DNA from: Pareuzebyella sediminis | Lineage (GTDB): Bacteria > Bacteroidota > Bacteroidia > Flavobacteriales > Flavobacteriaceae | Assembly (NCBI RefSeq): GCF_008367235.1 | Contig: NZ_VTZS01000001.1 | Span: 558,001-622,000, forward strand | Length of the DNA: 64,000 bases | Direction: 5' to 3' | Shown: positions 9,977 through 18,958 of the stretch, piece by piece | How positions within the stretch are numbered: position 1 is the first letter of the stretch | How the letters are laid out: the number at the start of each line of letters is the position of its first letter | The notes under the pieces: model-generated | What the model was told of the DNA's origin: nothing | The model's database searches: none | What the model saw: only the letters and a program-made list of their open reading frames with translations | Position numbers and translations under genes: made by a program

Positions 9977-10464
9977 AGTGCATAACAAAGTACTTAACAA
10001 ACCGAATGCCTCTGCTCAATAGAGATAAGGCAGTACAGTCTGCAATTGAAAAATAGAGTAAAAAGGAACTATTGGAGGGTTGTAATACAATCTGTTTTAA
10101 AATAAATAAAATAATTGAAAGACAAAAATATTTGAAAGGGACGAATTAAAAGTTATCATTTACTGAGAAAGGTCAACTAGGAGAATAGCCTTTGAAACCG
10201 TCCAAAACGTATTTCTTTTTGTTAAAGGAAAAACAGAACCATTTCTTATACTATAATACGTATAGGGTAGTAAGACAAACTAGACCCAAAAATGTCTTTT
10301 TACCGAACTTTTTAATCACTTAAACGTCAAAATAGGGGTGTAATAGGGCGATTTTAACATAAAAAGAGGCATTATTGAAAGAAACCTATGAATAATTACT
10401 AAGTGGGCGAGCGCAACCATTTCGCATCTTTGTATAAGATTTTTAACCCCCTAATCGTAACAGT
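9977..10464. other. Intergenic region upstream of PD40 gene
   Basis: This is 488 AT-rich bases between divergent genes. Upstream of the PD40 gene, CATCTTTG at 10425-10432 matches seven of eight bases of the Bacteroidota -7 element, but no TTG lies 19 bases before it (GTG instead). No RNA gene or repeat is seen. Confidence 0.35.
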
Positions 10465-11724
10465 ATGAAAAGTTCATTAACCTACAACGTAGTTCTTACA
10501 TGTATCATTATGTGTATGACGTTCGTCATTTCGGCCCAAGAGCCTTCAAGCGCTCAAGCTGACAGTGAGACGAACAAAAGAGTGGCCAATTATCTCAAGT
10601 TAAAGGAACTGGGATATGACGACCGAGAAATTTTCCAAGATTTGGGAAATGTCAATTTTTTACAAAAGAATTATGAGACCGCCTTGTTCTGGTATGATAA
10701 GCTCAAGGAAATAAGCAGACATGGTGTTTTGGGAGGCAATTATGATGAGCGCTATCTCTATGCCTTGCAAAAAACAGGAGCGACTACCGCTTCCACGTTT
10801 TCCTATAATACGGATTGGATGGACCAAATCAAGGCCGACTATGAAGTAAAGAAGAAACCGGAGGAAAGTATTTTAAATAAACCGCTCGCGGAAAGGTATC
10901 GAAAATTAGATTTTCAACGCAAAGATGGTAATTACATTGTTAATGATGAGGCCATTGCGGAAGCCGACTATGAAGATTTGACAGGGAATAAATTTGATGG
11001 CGACAAGCCCTATAAAACTCCCTTAGCCGTTTCACCCGACGGAAAAACCGCCTATTTCAGCAAAGCGGTTTCCGAAAAACCATTGTACGGTATTTTTTCG
11101 AAAAAGGAAACCCTACACAAGATTTATAAAGCTGATAAAGTGGACGGCCAATGGCGAAATATTAAAGAAGTTGCCATTACTAAAAAGCATTATTCGGCGA
11201 AGCACCCGGCAATTTCTGCCGATGGAAAGCGACTCTTTTTCGCTTCGAATATGCCAGGCACCTTTGGTGAGTTCGATATATATGTAGCTGAAATACAAAG
11301 GGATGGTAGTATTGGAGTTGCCAAAAACCTGGGTACTAAAGTAAATTCGAAGAAAAACGATATGTACCCAAATGTGGTGGGAACAAACACGCTCTTCTTT
11401 GCTTCGGAAGGTAGGGGCGGTGAAGGTGGCCTTGACGTTTTCATGACCCAAGTGGGCAAAAAATCGGTTGACCTGGCGGTAAATCTTGGTAGCCAGATCA
11501 ATAGTAACGAAGATGACTTTGCCGTGACTTTTACAGCCGAAAAGGGCAAAGGTTATGTAATGTCAAACCGTGGAAACCAAAATACTGGGGTACAACGTGT
11601 AGCGTTTACGTACGCCGATTCCAATGAAAAAATGACCGCGGATAAAAGCGAATACGATTTTCTGGAAGCTTTTAACCCCAATTCAAAAACACAGTATTCT
11701 TCTACAGTTTTTGAAGATGAATGA
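10465..11724 (+). CDS. Secreted TPR/PD40 (WD40-like) protein, PorE-like without OmpA domain
   Basis: A 419-residue exported protein. A signal peptide (cleavage near VISAQ, residue 24) is followed by a short TPR-like helical hairpin (about 55-90, LGNVNFLQKNYETALFWYDK) and PD40 beta-propeller blades (about 185-390; AVSPDGKTAYFSK, AISADGKRLFFASN, FFASEGRGGEGGLDVFM). Proteins with TPR-PD40-OmpA order are partners of PorP/SprF in type IX secretion and gliding loci of Flavobacteriia. This one stops after the propeller and lacks the C-terminal OmpA peptidoglycan-binding domain. A PorP/SprF gene follows after a terminator, so the two probably act together but may be transcribed separately. Confidence 0.8.
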   Translation: MKSSLTYNVVLTCIIMCMTFVISAQEPSSAQADSETNKRVANYLKLKELGYDDREIFQDLGNVNFLQKNYETALFWYDKLKEISRHGVLGGNYDERYLYALQKTGATTASTFSYNTDWMDQIKADYEVKKKPEESILNKPLAERYRKLDFQRKDGNYIVNDEAIAEADYEDLTGNKFDGDKPYKTPLAVSPDGKTAYFSKAVSEKPLYGIFSKKETLHKIYKADKVDGQWRNIKEVAITKKHYSAKHPAISADGKRLFFASNMPGTFGEFDIYVAEIQRDGSIGVAKNLGTKVNSKKNDMYPNVVGTNTLFFASEGRGGEGGLDVFMTQVGKKSVDLAVNLGSQINSNEDDFAVTFTAEKGKGYVMSNRGNQNTGVQRVAFTYADSNEKMTADKSEYDFLEAFNPNSKTQYSSTVFEDE

Positions 11725-11732
11725 GAATGAGT

Positions 11733-11765
11733 CCGTAACAGGGTAGTACCTGGACCCTGTTACGG
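11733..11765 (+). terminator. Intrinsic terminator after PD40 gene
   Basis: Perfect 12-bp stem (CCGTAACAGGGT / ACCCTGTTACGG) with a 9-base loop, followed by a pyrimidine-rich tract ending in a T-run at about 11776-11781. It sits 9 bases after the stop codon. Confidence 0.85.
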
Positions 11766-11862
11766 CTTTCCTCCCTTTTTTATCGAATGTATGGGTATAC
11801 CCAAATGATGATAAAATGGGTGGTAATGATTCGCGATTTGAACAACAATAAATTTCACTACC

Positions 11863-13752
11863 ATGAGCCATATTAATACTATCAAACGAATACTTGTGCC
11901 GCTAGTACTTCTCTTATTCGCCATTACCTTTGGCACTAAGGTATACGGTCAAGAGGCTAGTACCGAGATAAGTTCAAAAAGCACTTATCACAACCAATTG
12001 TTTTTTAATAGGTTTTTAATAAATCCGACCTTTTCCTTGGTCAGGGAAAGAAAGTCATATATTAATATTCTCCATAGAAACCAGTATGCCACTTTTGAAG
12101 ATAATGACCAGAATTATTTTTTAGGATTCAGTAATCTTCTTAATGATCATACCGCTTTAGGAATTAGCGTATATAGTCAATGGTCAGGTGTCGTTCAAGA
12201 GTTTGGTTTCAATGCCAACTACGCGAGCTCGGTCAAATTAGGAGCCAATAGTAAACTTACTTTTGGTACGAATATTACCTATTTCAACGAAGGCTTGGAT
12301 AAAAATCGAGTTGTCGCCACCGAGGATGACAACAAAATACAAGAATCCAGGAAAGAAAGTAAGGTCGCCGTACAACCGGGTATTACTCTCTCCTTAGGTC
12401 AGTTCGATTTTAGCTTGTATGCTAAAGACTTATTGAAGTATAACCAGACGACCAATGAATTTTTAACGAATCTAGGAACAAAAAGTGTGAAAGCCTCCGT
12501 TCAATATACCCATGAATTCATGGCAAACCGAGGATTGTTCGCCAATGCCAGATTGATGCCGTTGTTCCAGATAGGTCAAAACCAAGAGGGAGGTATTTCT
12601 TATGTAGGGTCTTTATTGTTAGATATGCCAGAATACGGTTGGTTTCAGACCAATTTCGATGCCGATTACGGATTGTCAATGGGACTAGGTTTTAACTTGA
12701 GTAAAAAAATGTCAATCGGGTATCTTTTAGAAAAAGACCTTTTACAAGACGATATGGATTTGGGTTGGAACCATGAGGTGTCTTTGGCCTACACATTCGA
12801 CGACCGCGGAACGGCCATGGGAGGTAGAAGTTTTGCCGAAAATTCAGAAGATTCTAAAATCGACCGTATTGTCCGAAACTATGAAGAACAGATTTTGAGA
12901 TTAACGGCTGAAAATAAAAAGAGCAATAAGAAAAGTAAATTAGAGAACACTAAGGAAACTACGGAAGATAGGAACTCATTGGCCTATGAAAATCGCTTGA
13001 TTCTCGATGAGTTGATTTTGCGCCAAGACTCTATAGAGGCAGCAAGGGATCTTGCCTTTGAAAAGAGATTTGAATCCTTGGTGGATGTGCTCCGGCAAGA
13101 AATTAAGCAAAACATGAAGACACAGCCAGAGGAGGATGATAGCTCTTCTCCAACCGCTTTGGCTAGTAACGACAAAGGTATTGAAGATTCCGGTTCGGTT
13201 GAAGATCGTACCAATCAGATCGGTTTGGCCTCGGCAAACGCAACGCATGGCTCTAGTTCGGCAGCCCCTGCAGCCAAAGACATTGAGGCCGTACCGCAGG
13301 GTGTTCATACCATGATTGCCTCTGCCAGGGATAAATTTTCAAACTATGGAAGGGACAAGGAAGTGGCTGCAGAAGTTGAAAGTGCTGGGATTGCATCCGT
13401 TGATAATGAGGAGGAACGTGCAAAGCGTTTGGAGAAGCTTCCGATCAAAGTGTTGAATCAAAGCGATATTGTGGGTGTAAAGTCTGGCTATTATGTGATC
13501 GCCAATGTTTTTAAGACAAAAAAATACTTGGATGCCTTTATGACTTCTTTAGAGAAGCAGGGTTTGAAGGCAAAACAGTTTTTCAACAAAGAGAATGGCC
13601 TACATTATGTATATCTGGCGGACTTCAATTACAAAGAAGATGCAAAAACCGCCTACGTTTCAAATTTGAATGGAAGGTATCGTGACGAAAAATGGATTAT
13701 GCAGGTTGATGATACCTCGGCAATCGTAAGTAATATGTACGAAGACCAATAG
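11863..13752 (+). CDS. PorP/SprF family type IX secretion membrane protein with C-terminal SPOR-like domain
   Basis: A 629-residue outer-membrane protein. The signal peptide ends near VYGQ (residue 29). Residues about 35-315 are the PorP/SprF beta-barrel (HNQLFFNRFLINPTFS, ALGISVYSQWSGVVQEFG, repeated amphipathic strands), a family required with gliding/T9SS components in Flavobacteriia. Residues about 330-525 are a charged, partly coiled and low-complexity linker. The last ~95 residues (KVLNQSDIVGVKSGYYVIAN ... GLHYVYLADF) resemble a SPOR peptidoglycan-binding domain. The SPOR-like tail could supply the cell-wall anchoring missing from the upstream PD40 protein, which lacks OmpA; this is inference. 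A terminator at 13821-13848 ends the transcript. Confidence 0.82.
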   Translation: MSHINTIKRILVPLVLLLFAITFGTKVYGQEASTEISSKSTYHNQLFFNRFLINPTFSLVRERKSYINILHRNQYATFEDNDQNYFLGFSNLLNDHTALGISVYSQWSGVVQEFGFNANYASSVKLGANSKLTFGTNITYFNEGLDKNRVVATEDDNKIQESRKESKVAVQPGITLSLGQFDFSLYAKDLLKYNQTTNEFLTNLGTKSVKASVQYTHEFMANRGLFANARLMPLFQIGQNQEGGISYVGSLLLDMPEYGWFQTNFDADYGLSMGLGFNLSKKMSIGYLLEKDLLQDDMDLGWNHEVSLAYTFDDRGTAMGGRSFAENSEDSKIDRIVRNYEEQILRLTAENKKSNKKSKLENTKETTEDRNSLAYENRLILDELILRQDSIEAARDLAFEKRFESLVDVLRQEIKQNMKTQPEEDDSSSPTALASNDKGIEDSGSVEDRTNQIGLASANATHGSSSAAPAAKDIEAVPQGVHTMIASARDKFSNYGRDKEVAAEVESAGIASVDNEEERAKRLEKLPIKVLNQSDIVGVKSGYYVIANVFKTKKYLDAFMTSLEKQGLKAKQFFNKENGLHYVYLADFNYKEDAKTAYVSNLNGRYRDEKWIMQVDDTSAIVSNMYEDQ

Positions 13753-14498
13753 AAGAAAGAACAAAAAATTAAAAATATGGTTAGTGGGACCTTGTTTTTC
13801 AAATTGAAGAATCAGGTAAGAAACAGCGGGGGAGGCTCCGCTGTTTTTCTTTTTTCAACTATTTATAGTTCTATTTAATCAGAAGATATTCGCCCGCGGT
13901 ATTAATTTAGGGCTATCGACGTATGGTAAAAATATCGATGAAAGACCTTAAAGTTGGTTCATTCACTGCATTTGAACGAAAATACGTACATTGCGAACCA
14001 TGCTACTCATAATATTTTCTATGTTTGAAATGTAAAACCTAATTACATTGTATTGAACCCCCAAATTCCCACAACCATGTACAATTACCTACATCACCTA
14101 AATTCACGCACCGGTTCGAGATTTAAATCGAGTGCAAGCCCCAGACTTTTTAGGGGCCAAATTTTGACGAACTATAATCCATCCGGATTTCCATCCTCCG
14201 TCACGAATTAAAATAAACGTCTGATTCTTCCAGCGTAGACAAGTTAGTTTCCCTTTATACTATTGCCGAAGGCGGATAAAGAGCAATCTCTTTTTTCAGT
14301 CAGGTCTTTTACAGCGTAGTTCTATGGGGTATAGCCAAAGGTATGCCTCCTTTGAAAAAAGGAGTTATACCGGTCTACGTCTTGTTTCAAGCAAAATTGC
14401 CCACCTAGCAATTGAAAGCAAAGCTTATTTCCCAAAATCTAACCCAGGTATGTTCCGAACTTTTGATGGGCGGGACATATCACTAAAACCCCACTACC
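13753..14498. other. 746-base intergenic region
   Basis: It contains the terminator at 13821-13848. A possible 44-codon frame at 14076-14210 (MYNYLHHLNSRTGSRF...) has an unconvincing composition and I do not call it. No tRNA cloverleaf fits and no repeats were seen. Confidence 0.4.
13821..13848 (+). terminator. Intrinsic terminator after PorP/SprF-SPOR gene
   Basis: 9-bp stem AAACAGCGG / CCGCTGTTT, 8-base loop, with the T-run (13844-13848) overlapping the stem end; about 70 bases after the stop. Confidence 0.85.
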
Positions 14499-15140
14499 AT
14501 GCAAATTAATGTATTAAACAGTATCGTTGTCGACAGTGATTTTTCGTTACATCAGTCTTATCGCGATTATTACGATATGTATTTGGAGTATTCCTTGAAG
14601 GGTGTTTATCCGTCGATCCAAGAAGCCCTATCCAATTATGAAAGGGAATTGCCCGACATTGTATTTTCTGAAATTTCATTACCCAACGAATGTGGTATTG
14701 AAAGCATTCAACTTTTTAGAAAGTTGAATCCTAAGGTCAAGATTATCATGCTCAGCCCTGAAAATGATTATGAACTAGTCAAAAAGGCCTTTAAGAATGG
14801 TGCTAACGGTTTTCTTTCCAAACCCGTGAGCGAGCGGACGCTCTACAATGCACTAGACTCCATCAAATGGTCAGGAGCTACAATGAGTAATGATATCGTA
14901 AGTACGATTGTTTCGAGCTTTCAGAGAAAATCAGTAGATATTTTCTCAGAAAGGGAGAATCAAGTTATAGATTATCTCTGTCAGGGGGATACCTATAAAA
15001 CCATTGCCAAAAAATTGTTCGTAACAGTCAGCGCTATCAATTTTCACGTGCAGAACATTTATCTAAAACTGAATGTGAACTCAAAGTCAGAAGCCCTTCA
15101 AAAACTTCGAGAGTTGGAGTTTTCACGTTCAGTAGCCTAA
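14499..15140 (+). CDS. NarL/LuxR-type response regulator with Glu at the phosphorylation site
   Basis: A 213-residue protein with a receiver-like domain (1-130) and a LuxR-type helix-turn-helix (about 148-210; FSERENQVIDYLCQGDTYKT, KKLFVTVSAINFHVQNIYLK). In the receiver, the acidic residues (VVDSD, 11-14), switch Ser (MLSPE) and Lys (LSKPVS) are present, but the segment normally reading PDxVxxD reads PDIVFSEISLP, with Glu58 replacing the phosphoacceptor Asp. The domain may therefore be constitutively active or respond to something other than phosphorylation. It stands alone and ends in a strong terminator. No kinase is adjacent. Confidence 0.88.
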   Translation: MQINVLNSIVVDSDFSLHQSYRDYYDMYLEYSLKGVYPSIQEALSNYERELPDIVFSEISLPNECGIESIQLFRKLNPKVKIIMLSPENDYELVKKAFKNGANGFLSKPVSERTLYNALDSIKWSGATMSNDIVSTIVSSFQRKSVDIFSERENQVIDYLCQGDTYKTIAKKLFVTVSAINFHVQNIYLKLNVNSKSEALQKLRELEFSRSVA

Positions 15141-15194
15141 TAATCGCTCTAGATTTTAGTGGGACATTTTTTATAATCTCCCATTCCTCCGCCG

Positions 15195-15223
15195 AAAAAG
15201 CTCTACACATTGTAGAGCTTTTT
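15195..15223 (+). terminator. Intrinsic terminator after LuxR-type regulator
   Basis: 13-bp perfect stem AAAAAGCTCTACA / TGTAGAGCTTTTT with a 3-base loop (CAT); 55 bases after the stop. The A and T flanks would allow function in either direction. Confidence 0.9.
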
Positions 15224-15255
15224 CATTTTTATAGGTGTAATCCCTTTAATGGACT

Positions 15256-15263
15256 TATTTTTG
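15256..15263 (+). promoter_or_regulatory. Candidate -7 element directly before the TauE-like gene
   Basis: TATTTTTG matches the Bacteroidota -7 consensus TAnnTTTG exactly, but no TTG lies 19 bases upstream. Transcription from it would start at or about the GTG codon at 15268, implying a leaderless message. Confidence 0.3.
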
Positions 15264-15267
15264 CACT

Positions 15268-16023
15268 GTGGAACATTGGTACCATTACATACTTCTTATC
15301 GGTGTAGGCTTTGTCGTTGGTTTTGTAAACACCGTAGCGGGTGGAGGGTCATTGCTCACCTTGCCCGTACTTATTTTTCTGGGCCTCCCTTCCAGTGTGG
15401 CCAATGGCACTAATCGTGTAGCCATTGTTATTCAGACCGCTTTGGCCACCGCTGGTTTCAAAAGTAAAGGAGTTTCAACATTTCCCTTTAATGTCTATCT
15501 AGGTATTTCTGCATTAATAGGTGCAATAATAGGGGCCTATATCGCCGTCGATATAAGGGGAGCTACCTTCAATCGTATTTTGGCCATCATTATGGTCATC
15601 GTAGTGTTGGTTATTTTGTTCAAACCGAAAATAAATCTTGTGGAATTTCAAGAACGAATCACAGGAAAATATCTGTGGTTGGGTATTTTAGCCTTTTTCT
15701 TTTTTGGAATTTATGGAGGATTTATAAATGCGGGTATTGGCTTTATAATTATTTTATTTTTACATTATGTAAACCGGTTGAGTCTTGTTCAGGCCAATGC
15801 CACTAAAGTAGTCGTGGTATTCATATATACACTATCGGCTTTGTCCGTTTTTGTATTGAACGACAAAGTCAATTGGAAAGTGGGCCTGATTTTGGCCATT
15901 GGAAATGGTCTGGGAGCTTGGTTGGCCAGCAGGGTCTCTGTAAAAAGAGGGGATGGATTCATTAAATATTTCATGATCATAATGGTGATAGCCATGTCGG
16001 TCAAACTTTGGTTTTTTTCATAA
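15268..16023 (+). CDS. TauE/SafE family sulfite/anion permease
   Basis: A 251-residue integral membrane protein with about seven or eight hydrophobic helices. The family hallmark follows the first helix: GFVNTVAGGGSLLTLPVLIF, and the second half-repeat has FGIYGGFINAGIGFIIILF. TauE/SafE proteins export sulfite, sulfoacetate or related anions, but the substrate is not readable here. The GTG at 15268 gives the normal family N-terminus (MEHWYHYILLIGVG); no in-frame ATG is better placed. A nitroreductase and an aminotransferase follow in the same direction with 32- and 57-base gaps, so a short operon is possible. Confidence 0.85.
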   Translation: MEHWYHYILLIGVGFVVGFVNTVAGGGSLLTLPVLIFLGLPSSVANGTNRVAIVIQTALATAGFKSKGVSTFPFNVYLGISALIGAIIGAYIAVDIRGATFNRILAIIMVIVVLVILFKPKINLVEFQERITGKYLWLGILAFFFFGIYGGFINAGIGFIIILFLHYVNRLSLVQANATKVVVVFIYTLSALSVFVLNDKVNWKVGLILAIGNGLGAWLASRVSVKRGDGFIKYFMIIMVIAMSVKLWFFS

Positions 16024-16055
16024 AGAAGCCCTTAATAAATAGAAATTAAAGATGT

Positions 16056-16706
16056 ATGAATAATGGGGATGACAGTATAAAAAAATTGGAATGGCGGTAT
16101 GCTGTGAAAAAATTTGATGACGAGAAGTATCTTTCCCCCGAGAAGGTGACACGCCTAAAAAAGGCCTTTAATTTAACAGCAACTTCCTACGGGTTGCAGC
16201 CGATTAAACTACTCGTTATAAAGGACAAAAAGCTACAAGAAAAACTCGTGGCACATTCTTTTGGACAGCAGCAAGTACTACAGGCCTCGCATGTTCTCGT
16301 TATTTGTATACAAACGGCTATCGATAAGTCGTATATCACAAAATATTTTAATCAAATTAAGCGCGTACGTGGAACCGGCGATGACATATTGAATCCTTTT
16401 AAAGATGCCTTGGTGTCTGAATTTTCGAAGAAAAAAGAGAAAGAAATAAAAGAATGGTCTACCAATCAGGCCTATTTAGCCCTTGGTAACTTGTTAACGG
16501 TTTGTGCCATGGAAAAAATTGACTCCTGTCCGATGGAAGGCTTCGTTCCAAAAGCTTACGATGATTTGCTCGGCTTATCGGATAGAGGATTGTCTTCGGT
16601 ATTGGTACTTCCTGTAGGATACCGCGCCAAAGATGATATGTTCTCCAATTTTAAAAAGGTGCGAAAGAATTTGGAAGATAGTATTATAGAGTTTTTCGAT
16701 GAATGA
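16056..16706 (+). CDS. NAD(P)H-dependent nitroreductase-family oxidoreductase
   Basis: A 216-residue flavoprotein-type protein. The N-terminus (LEWRYAVKKFDDEKYLSPEK) is the FMN-binding opening of NfsB-like nitroreductases; later segments TSYGLQPIKLLVIKD, QAYLALGNLLTVCAMEKIDS and GLSSVLVLPVGYRAKDD fit FMN/NAD(P)H-binding parts of that family. These enzymes reduce nitro groups, quinones or other electrophiles in the cytosol. The ATG at 16056 follows the upstream stop by 32 bases. The physiological substrate is unknown. Confidence 0.88.
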   Translation: MNNGDDSIKKLEWRYAVKKFDDEKYLSPEKVTRLKKAFNLTATSYGLQPIKLLVIKDKKLQEKLVAHSFGQQQVLQASHVLVICIQTAIDKSYITKYFNQIKRVRGTGDDILNPFKDALVSEFSKKKEKEIKEWSTNQAYLALGNLLTVCAMEKIDSCPMEGFVPKAYDDLLGLSDRGLSSVLVLPVGYRAKDDMFSNFKKVRKNLEDSIIEFFDE

Positions 16707-16763
16707 TACTCACCTATATTTTTATGTGTACCGACTTAATATCAACGGTTATAAAAAGAAAAC

Positions 16764-17957
16764 ATGCCAGGATTTGAATTGTTTGGAGAAAAAGAAAAAG
16801 CACAGGTAAACGATGTACTCGACTCCGGTGTTTTGATGCGCTATGGTTTCGACAGTTTGCGACAAGGACATTGGAAAGCCTTGGAACTCGAAAGTTTATT
16901 GGCCAAAAGAATGCAGGTAAAATATGCGCAGTTGACCAGCAGCGGTACGGCGGCCCTGACTGTGGCCATGGCCAGTGCAGGTGTTGGGGCCGGCGATGAA
17001 GTCATACTGCCCACATTTACCTTTGTTGCCAGCTTCGAAGCTGTTTTGGCCCTTGGAGCCATCCCTATTCTGGTCGATGTAGACGATACGTTGACCCTCG
17101 ACCCATCGGCCGTAGCAGCTGCTATTACAGAAAGGACTAAAGTGATAATGCCTGTGCATATGTGTGGATCGATGGCTGATTTAAGGGCCTTGAAATTACT
17201 GTGCCATACACATAACCTGTTGTTGATCGAAGATGCGTGCCAAGCTATTGGTGGCACATATGAAGGTAAGCCCTTAGGAAGTTATGGTGATTTGGGTTGT
17301 TTTTCCTTTGATTATGTAAAAACGGTTACCTGCGGGGAAGGTGGTGCTATCATAACCAATAATGAAAGATACAAAATCAATGCCGATCAATATTCAGATC
17401 ACGGTCATGACCATAAGGGTAGCGATAGAGGGGCGGAAACACATCCATTTCTAGGTTATAATTTTCGTATTTCCGAACTTCACGCTGCCGTAGGTGTAGC
17501 TCAGCTTAAACGTCTGGATGATTTTTTGTCCCTTCAAAAAAAACACTATTCAATATTGCGACAAACGTTGGAGCATGTGCCAGAGGTTACTTTTCGAAGG
17601 GTGCCCAAAGGAGGGGTAGAGAGTTATGCCTTCCTGAGTTTTTTCTTATCCAGTCAAGAGTTAGCTAAGAAAGTTCATGCCACATTGGTCTCTGAGGGTG
17701 TGGATGCCTGCTTCTATTGGTTTGACAATAATTGGCACTATTACAGAAAATGGCAACATCTATTGGAGCAGTCTAGCTTGGGCCCATTGCCCAATGAAGT
17801 AAAAAAGGGTCTGCCACAGTATACTTCAACACAATTTTATAAATCCGATCAATGGGTCGGTCGCACGATTTCATGCCTCATAAAATTAGGTTGGTCCGAA
17901 GACGAAGTTTCCCAAAGAGCTCGTAAAATGGCAGATATTGTTCGTAGCTGTCTATGA
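16764..17957 (+). CDS. DegT/DnrJ/EryC1/StrS family PLP-dependent aminotransferase
   Basis: A 397-residue aminotransferase of the family that makes amino-sugars on nucleotide or antibiotic sugars. Visible features are the PLP-phosphate segment SSGTAALTVAMASAGVGAGD, the Asp of LLIEDACQAIGG, the lysine-bearing loop CFSFDYVKTVTCGEGGAI, and the C-terminal NFRISELHAAVGVAQLKRLD. Family length is 370-410. No sugar-nucleotide biosynthesis genes are adjacent, so the substrate is not predictable. The ATG at 16764 gives the family-typical N-terminus (MPGFELFGEKEKAQVNDVL). Confidence 0.92.
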   Translation: MPGFELFGEKEKAQVNDVLDSGVLMRYGFDSLRQGHWKALELESLLAKRMQVKYAQLTSSGTAALTVAMASAGVGAGDEVILPTFTFVASFEAVLALGAIPILVDVDDTLTLDPSAVAAAITERTKVIMPVHMCGSMADLRALKLLCHTHNLLLIEDACQAIGGTYEGKPLGSYGDLGCFSFDYVKTVTCGEGGAIITNNERYKINADQYSDHGHDHKGSDRGAETHPFLGYNFRISELHAAVGVAQLKRLDDFLSLQKKHYSILRQTLEHVPEVTFRRVPKGGVESYAFLSFFLSSQELAKKVHATLVSEGVDACFYWFDNNWHYYRKWQHLLEQSSLGPLPNEVKKGLPQYTSTQFYKSDQWVGRTISCLIKLGWSEDEVSQRARKMADIVRSCL

Positions 17958-18132
17958 TTCGATGGATAGTATTGTATTGAGCGATGTACAAATGTCTTGA
18001 AGGAGATTCTTATGCCCGATTCCTTAAAATTTAGGCAAATCGTCAAAAACTAAACTAAAATTTACCATTCATTCGGACTACTCTTTGTAATTTTTATAAA
18101 TTGTGTCGAATTAATCAATTATACTCTCAATT

Positions 18133-18915
18133 ATGAAGCGTCTTACCCTCACCATCTGCCTGGTCATGTTATGTTGTACTATTCCTATAACGGCCCAGCA
18201 TAGTTCCAATGTACCTGAAGTTTCTCCGATGCCGATGAAACCTGAAATGACCGAAATTTGGGAGCCCGAAGTTGAAGTGGTCACCCCTGGAAAGGTTTTG
18301 GGAGATGCTCCTTCAGACGCAATTATACTTTTTGATGGAAATGATTTAGCCCAATGGGTCAGTAAAAAGGATAGTACCAAGGCCGCGCCATGGAAAATTG
18401 TAGGCGATGGTTCAATGGAGGTGGTGCCTGGTTCTGGTGGGATTCAGACAAAAATGAAATTTGGAGATTGTCAGTTGCATGTAGAGTTCAGTGCTCCTGA
18501 CATTGTTGAAGGACAAAGTCAGGGTAGGGGCAATAGCGGTGTCTTTTTGCAAGACAGGTATGAACTACAAATATTGGACTCATATAATAACCGCACCTAT
18601 CGTAATGGCCAGGCTGGGAGTATTTACAAAGACCACGCCCCTTTGGTAAACGCCATGCGCAGTCCCACGGAATGGAACACTTATGATATTATTTACACTG
18701 CACCGCGATTTAAAGCGGATGGAAGACTTGATAGCAAAGCCAGAATTACAGTATTGCACAATGGGGTGTTGGTTCAGAACAATAGTGTAATTAATGGAAA
18801 CACCTATTATGTTGGCTTACACAATTATCCTTCTGCACATGGTGACGATGTGATCTCACTTCAAGACCATGGCAACAAGACGCAGTTTCGAAATCTATGG
18901 ATCAGAAAACTGTAA
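18133..18915 (+). CDS. DUF1080 (3-keto-disaccharide hydrolase-type) secreted protein
   Basis: A 260-residue exported protein with a signal peptide (MKRLTLTICLVMLCCTIPITAQ). The DUF1080 concanavalin-like fold follows: IILFDGNDLAQWVSK, EVVPGSGGIQTKMKFGDCQL, the motif QGRGNSGVFLQDRYELQILD, and AGSIYKDHAP. Members bind or hydrolyse sugars, including 3-keto-glucosides, and are common in polysaccharide-degrading Bacteroidota. The protein has a single DUF1080 domain with no fusion. It is convergent with ribBA, and its stop is about 44 bases from the ribBA stop. Confidence 0.9.
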   Translation: MKRLTLTICLVMLCCTIPITAQHSSNVPEVSPMPMKPEMTEIWEPEVEVVTPGKVLGDAPSDAIILFDGNDLAQWVSKKDSTKAAPWKIVGDGSMEVVPGSGGIQTKMKFGDCQLHVEFSAPDIVEGQSQGRGNSGVFLQDRYELQILDSYNNRTYRNGQAGSIYKDHAPLVNAMRSPTEWNTYDIIYTAPRFKADGRLDSKARITVLHNGVLVQNNSVINGNTYYVGLHNYPSAHGDDVISLQDHGNKTQFRNLWIRKL

Positions 18916-18958
18916 GACGAAATTTAGTTGGTCATAATCGTTTTAGTTATTCAAAAAT

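Noticed and set aside
14076-14210. tRNA-like or small-gene candidate in the 746-base gap (includes GGTTCGAGATTT)
   Set aside because: The T-arm-like bases do not continue into a cloverleaf, and the 44-codon frame has an unconvincing composition.
14324-14509. 61-codon frame just before the LuxR-type regulator
   Set aside because: It overlaps the true start of the regulator and has no protein-like features (random composition, no motif).
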